DNA of 64,000 nt from Parathalassolituus penaei (GCF_026626885.1 NZ_JAPNOA010000059.1:360621-424620), one strand, 5' to 3'; positions 37,316-46,421 are shown, numbered from the stretch's first letter. The notes: generated by a model from the letters alone, not told the origin. Made by a program: numbers and translations.

Positions 37316-37546
37316 GCCCATCTGGGCGAGCCGGGATTCACCGCAACCGCCGCCCCGGCCGGGGCATGGATGCCCCGCCAGCTCAGTTGGCACATGGATG
37401 TGCCATCTGAGCGGGGTCGAAACGCGGTTGTCGGTGAAAACCGGAGACACGAGCCCAGCCGGGCAAAAGCAGGGGGAGGCCCGCCCGGCCGGGGGACAAG
37501 GTCCCCCAGGAGGGCAAGCGGCCTGGCCAATTAACAAGCCGAGTAG
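37316..37546 (+). repeat. Multi-hairpin composite repeat, locus 2 copy 1
   Basis: The leader hairpin is CCACC-GAA-GGTGG instead of CCAGC-GCA-GCTGG. The outer central stem is GCTCAG/CTGAGC instead of GGCCCG/CGGGCC, with both arms changed. It is nearly identical to copy 2, 396 bp downstream. Confidence 0.95.
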
Positions 37547-37548
37547 AC

Positions 37549-37597
37549 GTCGGGCGTCGGGCGTCGGGCGTCGGGCGTCGGGCGTCGGACGTCGGAC
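37549..37597 (+). repeat. Heptamer array, 5 x GTCGGGC + 2 x GTCGGAC
   Basis: It follows the GAGTAGAC end of copy 1 and leads into GAAAAGCATGAG. A second two-unit array of the unrelated heptamer GCCAGAT/GCCAGAC lies just downstream at 37607-37620. Confidence 0.97.
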
Positions 37598-37711
37598 GAA
37601 AAGCATGAGCCAGATGCCAGACGTAGAGTCGGATCTTGTGGGCATAAATGCCCACCCTACAACAGAGCATCTATTTACACCGATTTAACCCACCGAAGGT
37701 GGCCGCCAAAT

Positions 37712-37942
37712 GCCCATCTGGGCGAGCCGGGATTCACCGCAACGGCCGCCCCGGCCGGGGCATGGATGCCCCGCCAGCTCAGTTGGCACATGGATGTGCC
37801 ATCTGAGCGGGGTCGAAACGCGGTTGTCGGTGAAAACCGGAGACACGAGCCCAGCCGGGCAAAAGCAGGGGGAGGCCCGCCCGGCCGGGGGACAAGGTCC
37901 CCCAGGAGGGCAAGCGGCCTGGCCAATTAACAAGCCGAGTAG
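37712..37942 (+). repeat. Multi-hairpin composite repeat, locus 2 copy 2
   Basis: A near-exact duplicate of copy 1 at a 396-bp period, including the GCTCAG/CTGAGC central stem. One visible difference near the start (GCAACGGCCGCC versus GCAACCGCCGCC). Confidence 0.95.
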
Positions 37943-37944
37943 AC

Positions 37945-37993
37945 GTCGGGCGTCGGGCGTCGGGCGTCGGGCGTCGGGCGTCGGACGTCGGAC
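37945..37993 (+). repeat. Heptamer array, 5 x GTCGGGC + 2 x GTCGGAC
   Basis: Same copy numbers and order as the array at 37549, as expected from a recent 396-bp tandem duplication. Confidence 0.97.
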
Positions 37994-38107
37994 GAAAAGC
38001 ATGAGCCAGATGCCAGACGTAGAGTCGGATCTTGTGGGCATAAATGCCCACCCTACAACAGAGCATCTATTTACACCGATTTAACCCACCGAAGGTGGCC
38101 GCCAAAT

Positions 38108-38338
38108 GCCCATCTGGGCGAGCCGGGATTCACCGCAACGGCCGACCCGGCCGGGGCATGGATGCCCCGCCAGACCCGTTGGCACAGGGACGTGCCATCG
38201 GGTCGGGGTCGAAACGCCGTTGTCGGTGAAAACCGGAGACACGAGCCCAGCCGGGCAAAAGCAGGGGGAGGCCCGCCCGGCCGGGGGACAAGGTCCCCCA
38301 TGAGGGCAAGCGGCCTGGCCAATTAACAAGCCGAGTAG
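38108..38338 (+). repeat. Multi-hairpin composite repeat, locus 2 copy 3
   Basis: The outer central stem is GACCCG/CGGGTC, again changed on both arms relative to the other variants. It is followed by one GTCGGAC (38341-38347) and by four GCCAGAC units (38359-38386), compared with seven and two in the preceding units. Confidence 0.95.
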
Positions 38339-38358
38339 ACGTCGGACGAAAAGCATGA

Positions 38359-38386
38359 GCCAGACGCCAGACGCCAGACGCCAGAC
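38359..38386 (+). repeat. 4 x GCCAGAC heptamer array
   Basis: The second heptamer position of the unit. It holds two units after copies 1 and 2 of this locus (last one GCCAGAC) and four here. Confidence 0.97.
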
Positions 38387-38475
38387 GTAGAGTCGGATCT
38401 TGTGGGCATAAATGCCCACCCTACAACAGAGCATCTATTTACACCGATTTAACCCACCGAAGGTGGCCGCCAAAT

Positions 38476-38540
38476 GCCCATCTGGGCGAGCCGGGATTCA
38501 CCGCAACGGCCGACCCGGCCGGGGCATGGATGCCCCGCCA
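38476..38540 (+). repeat. Multi-hairpin composite repeat, locus 2 copy 4 (truncated)
   Basis: Only the first 65 bp remain, through CGGGGCAT-GG-ATGCCCCG; the copy ends exactly where the terminator of the gentisate-TRAP operon begins. Confidence 0.93.
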
Positions 38541-38543
38541 CAT

Positions 38544-38569
38544 AAAAAAACAGCGGCCACAGCCGCTGT
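38544..38569 (-). terminator. Intrinsic terminator of the gentisate-TRAP operon
   Basis: Read leftward, ACAGCGGC-TGTG-GCCGCTGT is followed by seven T residues. It lies 28 bp past the dctM stop codon and is a strong rho-independent terminator. Confidence 0.92.
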
Positions 38570-38596
38570 AAATGAGGAGTCAGAATAACAAACGTC

Positions 38597-39868
38597 TTAC
38601 TGCATCAGGCTCGGCAGCCACAACGACAACTCCGGCACCAGCGCGATAATCACCATACAAACGGCCATCGCCAGCAGGAACGGAATCATGGCCCGGAACA
38701 GCGCCATCATGGGTAATTCCGCGGTGGTCATGGCGATGTACAAACCCGGCCCAACGGGCGGTGTAACCAGACCAATCAGGGTCGCCAGGCTGATCACCAC
38801 ACCAAAGTGAATCGGATCAATGCCGAAGTTCTGCGCCACCGGCAGCAGGATCGGCACAATCACAATCATCACGGCAATACTTTCGAGGAACATGCCCAGC
38901 ACAATCACCAGCGCATACACCAGCATCAGGAATACCCACGGAGATTCAGTGAGGCCGGAAATCCAGTCCACCATCTCGTCCGGCACCCCTTCAAACGACA
39001 GCGCCCAGCCCAGAATCGAGGCGGCGGCAATCAGTCCGGTAATGGTGGCAGTACTGGTGGCAACCGAGGCAAATATCTCACCGAGATCGGCAAAACGAAT
39101 GGATTTGTACACCAGCATTCCGATCAGAAACGACATCACCGAGGCAATGGCACCGGCTTCGGTTGGCGTCATCACACCGGTGATGATGCAGATGATGACC
39201 ACCACCGGGATGGTGCCCGGCAACAAGCCGTCGATCAGGTCCTTGCGAACGTTCTTGTGCTGGATGTGTTCACCGGATGGCAAACCCTTGATCAGGCCCG
39301 TCAGGAAAATCACGCTGGCAAAGCCGAAAATGATGAGGATGCCCGGCAGGATACCGGCAATAAACAGATCGGAAATCGGCTGGTACGCCACTACGCCGTA
39401 AATAATCATCAGCATCGACGGCGGAATAATCGGCCCCAGCAAACCACCGGCAATGGTGACCGCGGCTGAGAATTCCTTGTTGTAGCCCTTCTCGACCATG
39501 CTCGGAATCATCAGACGGCTCATCACCGAAATCTGTGCCGTGGCCGAACCCAGAATCGAGGCTGCCATGGCATTGGTGAGCAGGTTGACGTACGCCATAC
39601 CACCGCGGAAGCCACCCACAAACACATCGGCCGCGTTCATCAGGCGTGAGGTCAGGCCACCTTTGTTCATCAGCTCGCCCACCAGCATAAACAGCGGAAT
39701 CGCCAGCAGGCCGTTCTGGTTCAGTGAACCGTACAGCTGGATCGGCAGAGAACTGAGCAACAGGGTCATATCGGTTTCGCCGAGGAATACCTGGGTACCC
39801 AGAATCAGGGTCAGGAAAATCGGCAGGCCCACCAGCAGGGCCACAAAAAAGACAATCAGGGTAATCAT
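38597..39868 (-). CDS. TRAP transporter large permease (DctM family)
   Basis: 423 residues, strongly hydrophobic. DctM signatures: PLFMLVGELMNKGGLTSRLM, SATAQISVMSRLMIPSMVEK, GGLLGPIIPPSMLMIIYGVV, MTPTEAGAIASVMS and GLVTPPVGPGLYIAMTTAEL. Its ATG overlaps the dctQ stop (TGATG), indicating translational coupling. It is last in the leftward operon that begins with maleylpyruvate isomerase, so the likely substrate is gentisate or a hydroxybenzoate precursor (inference from context). Confidence 0.94.
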   Translation of the reverse strand: MITLIVFFVALLVGLPIFLTLILGTQVFLGETDMTLLLSSLPIQLYGSLNQNGLLAIPLFMLVGELMNKGGLTSRLMNAADVFVGGFRGGMAYVNLLTNAMAASILGSATAQISVMSRLMIPSMVEKGYNKEFSAAVTIAGGLLGPIIPPSMLMIIYGVVAYQPISDLFIAGILPGILIIFGFASVIFLTGLIKGLPSGEHIQHKNVRKDLIDGLLPGTIPVVVIICIITGVMTPTEAGAIASVMSFLIGMLVYKSIRFADLGEIFASVATSTATITGLIAAASILGWALSFEGVPDEMVDWISGLTESPWVFLMLVYALVIVLGMFLESIAVMIVIVPILLPVAQNFGIDPIHFGVVISLATLIGLVTPPVGPGLYIAMTTAELPMMALFRAMIPFLLAMAVCMVIIALVPELSLWLPSLMQ

Positions 39869-40404
39869 CAGCGTGCCTCACCAGAGTTCTGGTTATTGCT
39901 GCCTGCCAGTAAACCCACCGGGCTGGCGGCTTTGGCAGGAACCAGCAGTTTCACCAGCTGGTGAAACGCCATGCAGTAAAACGAAAACACCAGTACGGAG
40001 TAGTTGTACCAGCGTGGAATACCGGTTGTCGGGGAGATGTCGCCGCGAATTTCCGGACGCTGAATCCACTCGGTGGCGTAGTAACACAGCAGAACCAGCA
40101 CCACCAGCCCGACCAGATCCAGTACCCGCATCAGCACACCGGCCGCCGGTGCTGGCAGGATGTTGAGCAGGAAATCGACCCGTACCGCCTTGCCGGCATG
40201 AATCAGGTAACTGGCCCCGAGGAAGGAAATAATGATCAGAATCTGTACCGATACTTCTTCGGCCCAGAACAGCGGGCTGTTGAAGAAATACCGCAGGATC
40301 ACCTGTACGCACAGGATCAGGGTCAGAGCAGCCGTCAGCGCAATCATCAGCCAGCGTTCAGAGCGGCCAACGACAGAGTCAAAAGAATCCAGTTGTGTGA
40401 GCAT
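39868..40404 (-). CDS. TRAP transporter small permease (DctQ family)
   Basis: 178 residues with four hydrophobic helices. Motifs: LCVQVILRYFFNSPLFWAEE and SYLIHAGKAVRVDFLLNILP, both typical of DctQ. It lies 167 bp after the receptor gene and overlaps dctM by one base. With DctM it forms the membrane part of the transporter paired with the gentisate pathway. Confidence 0.92.
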   Translation of the reverse strand: MLTQLDSFDSVVGRSERWLMIALTAALTLILCVQVILRYFFNSPLFWAEEVSVQILIIISFLGASYLIHAGKAVRVDFLLNILPAPAAGVLMRVLDLVGLVVLVLLCYYATEWIQRPEIRGDISPTTGIPRWYNYSVLVFSFYCMAFHQLVKLLVPAKAASPVGLLAGSNNQNSGEAR

Positions 40405-40571
40405 GAGTACCTCGGGGCATCCCGATCAGCCACGCCCGGCACCGCCATGCGCAATATCCACAAGAACATTCCACAGGGCGATGCCGGTTCCATCCTGGAG
40501 CGCAGCGGGTTAACAGGTCCGCTGCCAGCGGCCTGCATTGTTATGGTCTGGCGAAAATAACGGTGGAGAGA

Positions 40572-41555
40572 TCAGCGGTTTTCTTCGTAGAACGCCTTGA
40601 TGTCTGCGTTTTCGGACATGTAACGGCCGTTGATCTTGTTCATCACTGGCTGCAGGCTGACCTTGTCGAACGGCACAATGGTCACACCGGCTTTTTTCAG
40701 TACATCCAGATTGCTGACTTCAGCTTCGGCCTGTTTCTCGAAGCCCCAGCTTTCTGCTTCCGCGAAGGCTTTTTTCACCTGTGCACGCTGGGCATCACTC
40801 AGACCGTCCCACCAGGTTTTGGAGGCCACCACAATGCCCGGGAAAGCCATGTGATTGGTGAGGGTCAGATTGGGTGCCTGCTGGTACATCTTCATGCCCA
40901 CCACGATATCGAGGTCAACGTCGACGGCGTCGAGCAGGTTGGTGGTCAGCGATTGGGATACTTCGGAAATCGGCATGGCGGTTGGTGCAGCACCCAGCTC
41001 CTGCCAGAAATCGTTAAACACCTGGTTCGGGAAAGAACGGATTTTCTTGTTGGCAAAGTCATCGACGGAATCCATCGGTTTGGTCGACAACACATGGCGC
41101 ATACCGGCGAAGGTGTACCCCAGACCCACCAGCTTGTGGGCTTCGAGTTTCTGCAGCATGGCCTGAGCTTGTGGTTTGTGAGCGGCATCGGCAGCGTCAC
41201 GCACATCATCAAACAGACCCGGCAGGAACCAGCCGGAAATAGACGGTTCGCGGTTCGACAGTACACCGGCGGTCAGTACCGCCAGTTGCATACCACCGGA
41301 TTGCAGCAGGTCGATCATCTGCTGTTCACCACCCAGCTTGGACAGCGGGAAGATCTTGATCTTCATGTCCTTGGCGGTTTCCTGCTGGAGGTTGTTATCA
41401 AAACGTTCGGACACCTGATTCCAGATATGGCTGGGTGGCGTCACCATGCCCATACGCAGGGTTTCGGCCTGAGCTGCCAGAGTGGCCGCCATCAGCGATA
41501 CACCCAGTACGGCACTGGAGAGGGTTTTGCGGAAAAAGCTGAGTGATGCAGTCAT
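40572..41555 (-). CDS. TRAP transporter substrate-binding protein (DctP family) of the gentisate operon
   Basis: 327 residues with a signal peptide (about 1-30, TLAAQA). Motifs: MVTPPSHIWNQVSERFDNNL, VDDFANKKIRSFPNQVFNDF and LTNHMAFPGIVVASKTWWDG. It is encoded between fumarylpyruvate hydrolase (102 bp upstream) and dctQ, so it probably binds gentisate, 3-hydroxybenzoate or salicylate-like acids. A paralogue is at 36011-37000. Confidence 0.9.
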   Translation of the reverse strand: MTASLSFFRKTLSSAVLGVSLMAATLAAQAETLRMGMVTPPSHIWNQVSERFDNNLQQETAKDMKIKIFPLSKLGGEQQMIDLLQSGGMQLAVLTAGVLSNREPSISGWFLPGLFDDVRDAADAAHKPQAQAMLQKLEAHKLVGLGYTFAGMRHVLSTKPMDSVDDFANKKIRSFPNQVFNDFWQELGAAPTAMPISEVSQSLTTNLLDAVDVDLDIVVGMKMYQQAPNLTLTNHMAFPGIVVASKTWWDGLSDAQRAQVKKAFAEAESWGFEKQAEAEVSNLDVLKKAGVTIVPFDKVSLQPVMNKINGRYMSENADIKAFYEENR

Positions 41556-41657
41556 GTCAAAAGCCTTATTTATTGTTGTTGGTGTGGTCTTGTTGTCTGT
41601 TCCGTTGTCGTTCGGGCCGGTCTGGTGGTAACCGGCCCTGTGCTGCGCGACAGTCGC

Positions 41658-42353
41658 TCAGGCGATGGTCAGGCTGATGCTGCCAACCTGATCAATGCTG
41701 CCGGTGATCACATCACCCGCCACTACCGGGCCTACGCCCTCTGGCGTACCGGTGTAAATCAGGTCGCCTGGCTGCAGGTGGTAGAACTGTGACAGGTGGG
41801 CAATCACTTCGCGGACGTTCCAGATCAGCAGGTTGAGATCGGAGCTCTGCTTAACTTCGTCACCCACTTTCAGTTCGATCTTGCCGCTGTTGATCAGGCC
41901 GATTTCGGCTTTTGGCACAATCGGGGAGATCACCGCAGACTCTTCGAAGTTCTTGCCCAGATCCCATGGCCGACCGGTTTCACGGGCTTTCAGCTGCAGG
42001 TCTCGACGGGTCATGTCGAGGCCGCAGGCATAGCCGTAAATCAGCTCATCCGCATCGGCTTCGGCCACTTCAAAACCGGCCTTGCCAATGGCAACCACAA
42101 ATTCCATCTCGTAGTGGTAGTTGGCGGTTTTTGGTGGGTAAACCACGGTGCTGCCAGTGGCAACCAGGTTGCTGGCGTCTTTCAGGAAGTAGAACGGTTC
42201 CTGCGTGTTCTTATCGACGGCCACACCCATTTCCGCGGCGTGGGCCAGATAGTTACGGCCAACGCAGAAAATGCGATTCACCGGGAAACGGGTTTCGGTA
42301 CCAGCGATGGCCGTGGTGACTGGCTCGCGGGCCGGGAACAGGAATTGGCTCAT
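41658..42353 (-). CDS. Fumarylacetoacetate-hydrolase-family protein, probable fumarylpyruvate hydrolase
   Basis: 231 residues, the length of small FAH-family enzymes. Motifs: IFCVGRNYLAHAAEMG, NYHYEMEFVVAIGKAG (metal-ligand glutamate), the GYACGLDMTRRDLQLKARET block, and LIYTGTPEGVGPVVAGD. It would split fumarylpyruvate into fumarate and pyruvate, the last step of the glutathione-dependent gentisate route. The neighbouring dioxygenase and isomerase genes make this more likely than fumarylacetoacetate as substrate. Confidence 0.9.
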   Translation of the reverse strand: MSQFLFPAREPVTTAIAGTETRFPVNRIFCVGRNYLAHAAEMGVAVDKNTQEPFYFLKDASNLVATGSTVVYPPKTANYHYEMEFVVAIGKAGFEVAEADADELIYGYACGLDMTRRDLQLKARETGRPWDLGKNFEESAVISPIVPKAEIGLINSGKIELKVGDEVKQSSDLNLLIWNVREVIAHLSQFYHLQPGDLIYTGTPEGVGPVVAGDVITGSIDQVGSISLTIA

Positions 42354-42443
42354 GGTAAATCTCTCGTTTATCGATATCGGGTTGGCGCGGCAGCCGGGCT
42401 GCCGCGCAGTTATTCATTTACCGGTCAGGTACCGGTCAGCCAC

Positions 42444-43487
42444 TCAGAAAATGCCGAGGTAACGGTGCAGCGGTGCTTCGTCAGCAGTGATCAGGAACGC
42501 CGGTTCAGTGGCAGAGGCGTTGCTCAGGGTCAGCTGGGTGTAACCCGGTGCGCAGAAGGTATCGCGCTCGATCCAAACCAGCGGGTCAGTGGCAGCCGGA
42601 TGACCTTCCACTTTGAGCTGGCCTGCACCTTCCACCGCATGGAACACCACCGGGCAGGTACGTTTTGGCAGCACCAGGGTTTCCCCCGGACGCAGCATCA
42701 GTGCACCAAAACCAATACTCGGGAACAGGCTGTTGCCGTTTTCCGGGTTTACGTAGCTGATGCTGAGCATGCCCTCGGCATATTCGGCGGCCATTTCCAC
42801 CAGACAGGCTCGGGTTTTGGCCCATGGATAACGCAGCATCGGACTGTTGCTGCTGCCGCGCTGGAAGCCGGTGTTTGGCACCACACCAGCGGCGCTGTAT
42901 TCCGCAAAGGATTTGTCGCGCTGGGAGCGCAGTTGCTGGGTTTCACCTTCCATCGCCCACGAGCTTTCAAGGCGATACACCAGCGGCAGGTCGAGAATAT
43001 CGAGCCACACAATCGGGCCCTGACCTTCGTGATGATGTTCGTGCCATTTGCCGGACGGGGTCAGGATCAGGTCACCACGCTCCATACGGCATGGCTCACC
43101 ATCCACAGTGGTGAAAGCGCCTTCACCCTCAACAATCACCCGGACGGCATTCGGGGTATGACGATGGTTAGGGGCGGTTTCACCCGGCAGGATCAGCTGC
43201 AGACCGAGATAAATACTCGGCGTGGCCTGCATGTTTTCCAGGCCATGACCCGGGTTGGCCAGCACCAGCACACGGCGCTCGGCTTTTTCCATCGGGGTCA
43301 GTTCACCGGCCTGCAACAGCAGTGGACGCACGGATTCATAGTCCCAGCACAGAGGACGGGTATTGCGGGTCGGAACATGCGGTGGCAATACGGCACGCAT
43401 GCTTGGCCACAACGGCACCAGATTGCGGCTGCTGAGATCTTCACGATATTGCAGCGGCAGGTCTTCGAGTTTTCCGAGTTCGTGCAT
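42444..43487 (-). CDS. Gentisate 1,2-dioxygenase
   Basis: 347 residues, a bicupin. The first cupin holds the Fe(II)-binding histidines in APNHRHTPNAVRVIVEGEGA and the following GKWHEHHHEGQGPIVWLDIL; the N-terminal signature is NLVPLWPSMRAVLPPHVPTR. It opens gentisate (2,5-dihydroxybenzoate) between C1 and C2 to maleylpyruvate with O2. A GAGGAA ribosome-binding site precedes the ATG. The gene lies between maleylpyruvate isomerase and fumarylpyruvate hydrolase genes in one leftward operon. No 3-hydroxybenzoate or salicylate hydroxylase is encoded in this window, so gentisate is either imported or made elsewhere. Confidence 0.95.
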   Translation of the reverse strand: MHELGKLEDLPLQYREDLSSRNLVPLWPSMRAVLPPHVPTRNTRPLCWDYESVRPLLLQAGELTPMEKAERRVLVLANPGHGLENMQATPSIYLGLQLILPGETAPNHRHTPNAVRVIVEGEGAFTTVDGEPCRMERGDLILTPSGKWHEHHHEGQGPIVWLDILDLPLVYRLESSWAMEGETQQLRSQRDKSFAEYSAAGVVPNTGFQRGSSNSPMLRYPWAKTRACLVEMAAEYAEGMLSISYVNPENGNSLFPSIGFGALMLRPGETLVLPKRTCPVVFHAVEGAGQLKVEGHPAATDPLVWIERDTFCAPGYTQLTLSNASATEPAFLITADEAPLHRYLGIF

Positions 43488-43586
43488 CTTGTTATTCCTC
43501 TGAACCGGGCTCAGCGCCCTGTTGTTCCTGTTGTTATTGTTGCGATACGGCTTCGGGGTCCACCCGCCTGGCGAGTGGTAATCGCC

Positions 43587-44228
43587 TTAACGAATGACGT
43601 CAGGCTGGTTGGCCGGGGCTGCCTGGATAAACGCTGGCAGCTGCTGGCAATGTTCATAAATCGCCATGATCCGTGGGTAAGCACTGAGATCGCAGTTCAT
43701 ACGCAGAGCGTTGGCGACCTGTGGAACCAGGCACACATCGGCGAGGGTTGGTTCGTCACCAAAGCAGCAACGACCAAAGCCATGACGCTCGAGCAGACCT
43801 TCAACGCCGTCAAAACCTTCACGAATCCAGTGGCTGTACCAGTCCTGTTTCTGCTGGTCGCTGGCACCCAGTTCGCGGGCCAGATAACCGAGAATGCGCA
43901 GGTTGTTGACCGGGTGCATGTCGCAGGCGATCAGGTTCGACACCTCCAGTACACGAGCGCGTGCCAGTGGCTCCTGCGGGATCAGGCGCGGTTGCGGATG
44001 GGTGTCGTCGAGGTACTGGATAATCGCCATCGACTGGCTGATGTGGTTGCCCTGTTCATCCACCAGCAGTGGCACACCCTTGCCCGGATTCAGGCGGGTG
44101 TAGTCGGGCTGGCGTTGTTCGCCGGTACGGATATTGACGCCGGTATAGGCGTAACTGAGGCCTTTCAACGCCAGGGCAATTCGCACCCGGTAAGACGTTG
44201 AGCTGTTGAAAAAACTGTAAAGCTGCAT
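43587..44228 (-). CDS. Maleylpyruvate isomerase (zeta-class glutathione S-transferase)
   Basis: 213 residues from the ATG at 44228 with GGAG nine bases upstream; 25 extra upstream residues are unsupported. The zeta-class signature SSTSYRVRIALALKG at the glutathione site, then GVPLLVDEQGNHISQSMAII, identifies the maleylacetoacetate/maleylpyruvate isomerase family. It converts maleylpyruvate to fumarylpyruvate using glutathione. First gene of the leftward gentisate operon, divergent from a LysR gene. Confidence 0.92.
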   Translation of the reverse strand: MQLYSFFNSSTSYRVRIALALKGLSYAYTGVNIRTGEQRQPDYTRLNPGKGVPLLVDEQGNHISQSMAIIQYLDDTHPQPRLIPQEPLARARVLEVSNLIACDMHPVNNLRILGYLARELGASDQQKQDWYSHWIREGFDGVEGLLERHGFGRCCFGDEPTLADVCLVPQVANALRMNCDLSAYPRIMAIYEHCQQLPAFIQAAPANQPDVIR

Positions 44229-44355
44229 TGTTGTTATCTCCGGTCCTGACCTGCTGCAGGGCGGTCGGTGGATGCGACGGTTGCGCACACCCTTGGTTGA
44301 CACAAACGATTATTGACCTCTTCAACCTAGTTCGAATAATGATGCTTTACGATAG

Positions 44356-44367
44356 AGCTATATAGCT
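44356..44367. promoter_or_regulatory. Palindrome AGCTATATAGCT before the LysR gene
   Basis: A perfect 12-bp palindrome directly abutting the GAGG ribosome-binding site (44368-44371) of the LysR gene. It is in the 150-bp divergent promoter region and is a candidate autoregulatory site. Confidence 0.45.
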
Positions 44368-44378
44368 GAGGTTATACC

Positions 44379-45311
44379 TTGAACTGGACCAAACAGTTGC
44401 GCCTGAAACACCTTGCCTTGCTGATTGAACTGGCCGAGAGCGGCAGCCTCAGTGATGTGGCACGCCACAGTTTCACTACCCAGCCGGGGCTGTCGAAATG
44501 GCTGAAAGAACTCGAAGACGATGTTGGCGCACCGTTATTCGAGCGCCATGCCCGCGGTCTGCGCCCGACGGCACTGGGGGACGTCATGATCCAGCATGCC
44601 CGTCGAATCCTGTCGGAGGTTGATCGTGCCAGTCAGGACGTCAACGCTTTGCGCCAGGGCGGCAGCCGGATTCTGTCGATTGGCACCTCACCGGCAGCCG
44701 CACCGGCATTTGTGCCAGCGGCCATGATGCGGTTTATGGAATTGCATCCGCAGATTCGCCTGCGAGTTGAGGAAGGCACCATGAACGAAATGCTGGCGCA
44801 GCTGGAGCTGGGCAAACTCGATCTGGTGGTGGGACGTATGGATAACTATCGGCCACGGCCGACGCTATCGAGTGCGATTCTGTACAGCGAACGCCTGCGG
44901 GTTGTGGCCCGCCCCGGCCATCCGCTGGCCGGGCGCAGTGATCTGGGCTGGGATGATCTCTATAACTATCAATGGATCGTCTGGCCTGATGGCACCCCGA
45001 TCCGCGCCAAACTCGATATGGCCCTCACCGCCGCGGGCCGCAAACCGGCACCGGCGCAGGTGGAGTCGTCATCCCAGATCGCCAACCTGTGGCTGATCAA
45101 ATACAGCAACATGCTGTCGATCAGCTCGGAGCGCGTGGCCCGTCACTTCAGTGAGCGCGGCCTTGTTGTACCGCTGGATATGCAGATTGAACACGCCGAT
45201 GGCGCGGTGGGCATGTGCTGGCGCGATGAAGGCAGCCCTGATCCGCTGCTGCGCAGCCTGATTGACTGCTTCCGGGAACAGAGCCGACGGATGGAAAACG
45301 GCGAGGAATAA
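44379..45311 (+). CDS. LysR-family regulator of the gentisate operon
   Basis: 310 residues starting at a TTG (44379), seven bases after GAGG. The N-terminal helix-turn-helix (about 1-65) reads LKHLALLIELAESGSLSDVA, then FTTQPGLSKWLKELEDDVGA; the effector domain follows. It is divergent from the maleylpyruvate isomerase gene, so it most likely activates the gentisate-TRAP operon in response to gentisate or its precursor. It resembles the GbpR/PcaQ-like branch whose helix-turn-helix contains QPGLSKWLKELE. Confidence 0.9.
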   Translation: MNWTKQLRLKHLALLIELAESGSLSDVARHSFTTQPGLSKWLKELEDDVGAPLFERHARGLRPTALGDVMIQHARRILSEVDRASQDVNALRQGGSRILSIGTSPAAAPAFVPAAMMRFMELHPQIRLRVEEGTMNEMLAQLELGKLDLVVGRMDNYRPRPTLSSAILYSERLRVVARPGHPLAGRSDLGWDDLYNYQWIVWPDGTPIRAKLDMALTAAGRKPAPAQVESSSQIANLWLIKYSNMLSISSERVARHFSERGLVVPLDMQIEHADGAVGMCWRDEGSPDPLLRSLIDCFREQSRRMENGEE

Positions 45312-45326
45312 TCCGCCGTTTGCGGT

Positions 45327-45578
45327 TCAGCCCATACAACTGCCGCTGCAACCACCACGGGCACAGGCCGGGGCTTCGGGATTTTTTAATACGCGGTTGT
45401 TCACGACCCCGGCGGCACTCAGCAAACGGGTAACGGCGCTGTCGGCGGGAATGCTGGCATCCAGTGGCAGGTTGGCGGCATCGCAGAGTTCGGCCCAGGT
45501 TTTCGGGCTGAGGCTCATGGAATGGTGGACTTCATAGGTCTGGCCATTGGCTTCACAACGGTAATCGTAGGTAGGCAT
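45327..45578 (-). CDS. FmdB-type small zinc-ribbon-like protein
   Basis: 83 residues. The start MPTYDYRCEANGQTYEV is that of the FmdB putative regulatory family, but the second cysteine of the usual CxxC is absent (C-E-A-N). The C-terminus is cysteine- and glycine-rich (ACARGGCSGSCMG). It is convergent with the LysR gene. The function is unknown; some relatives are linked to formamidase or amidase regulation. Confidence 0.75.
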   Translation of the reverse strand: MPTYDYRCEANGQTYEVHHSMSLSPKTWAELCDAANLPLDASIPADSAVTRLLSAAGVVNNRVLKNPEAPACARGGCSGSCMG

Positions 45579-45737
45579 CGTCAGAATCTCCGGTGAATTC
45601 GATCTGGCGCCAATATGGGGGCTGGCGCTGGTGAAAACAAATGCCTTGCAGCGGGGACTTGCCTCAGGTCAGATTCGGCCTGTCATACCCATCCAAAATG
45701 TCACACCTGCCCGGACGGACTCAACTCAAGGAAGCTT

Positions 45738-46226
45738 ATGTACTACTGGAATATCCGCGCCCTCAAACAGGATCTTATCCACAACCGTCTGAGCCAGCGG
45801 GCTGTGCTGATTTATATCGGCAGTTATCTGCTGCTGGCACAGCTGTTTATCGAGCTGTCGCCGTTTTTGCCACATGTCAGCACGCCGTCCTCCAGTGATC
45901 TGATTCGTCCGGCGCTGGATCTGGTGCTGCTGATGGCAGTGTTGCTGGGCAGTTATCGCGCCAACGGTGGCAGCCAGGGACAGTATCTGGCCGAGCGTCT
46001 GTTCAGTATCAGTTTTGTGGTGAGCACCCGGGCACTGGTAGTACTGCTGCCGGCGCTGGTCATACTGGTAGTAGCCGCCGGTATGTTATTGCCACGCCTC
46101 GGCCTGAGTCTGGATCTGCTGATGCCGATCACCAATACCACCCTGCTGCTGTGGGGCGCGGTTCTGGCATGGCGCATCATTGTGCATATCGGTGACGTCG
46201 CCCGCGCCCGGCCAGACGGCGGATAA
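45738..46226 (+). CDS. Putative integral membrane protein, unknown function
   Basis: 162 residues from ATG 45738 with AAGGA upstream; the open frame continues leftward without support. About four hydrophobic segments: AVLIYIGSYLLLAQLFIEL, LDLVLLMAVLLGSY, ALVVLLPALVILVVAAGMLL and TNTTLLLWGAVLAWRIIVHI. A charged N-terminal stretch (NIRALKQDLIHNRLSQR) precedes. No family was recognised. Repeat locus 3 begins about 30 bp after its stop. Confidence 0.65.
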   Translation: MYYWNIRALKQDLIHNRLSQRAVLIYIGSYLLLAQLFIELSPFLPHVSTPSSSDLIRPALDLVLLMAVLLGSYRANGGSQGQYLAERLFSISFVVSTRALVVLLPALVILVVAAGMLLPRLGLSLDLLMPITNTTLLLWGAVLAWRIIVHIGDVARARPDGG

Positions 46227-46300
46227 CGCCTCGGCGATAACGCCCAACATAGATTGCCGACGTTGCCCAGCGTAGCTGACAAATAACAAGCCGAATAGCC

Positions 46301-46335
46301 GTCGGACGTCGGACGTCGGACGTCGGACGTCGGGT
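46301..46335 (+). repeat. Heptamer array, 4 x GTCGGAC + GTCGGGT, locus 3 left
   Basis: It follows GACAAATAACAAGCCGAATAGCC, which matches the 3' end of a composite core, so a 5'-truncated copy stood here. It runs into the leader GTGCGATTTTTGTGGGCATA. Confidence 0.95.
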
Positions 46336-46421
46336 GCGATTTTTGTGGGCATAAATACCCATACTACAACAAAGCATCAATTTGAAACGATTTCACCCAG
46401 CGCAGCTGGCTACCGTTAATT

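Noticed and set aside
37316..38540. CRISPR array
   Set aside because: The spacing is regular, but repeats are longer than spacers, the interspersed sequence is itself repeated, and no cas gene is present.
41796..44201. 801-codon antisense ORF across the gentisate genes
   Set aside because: It spans three well-supported genes and their intergenic gaps in the opposite strand; typical shadow of codon bias.
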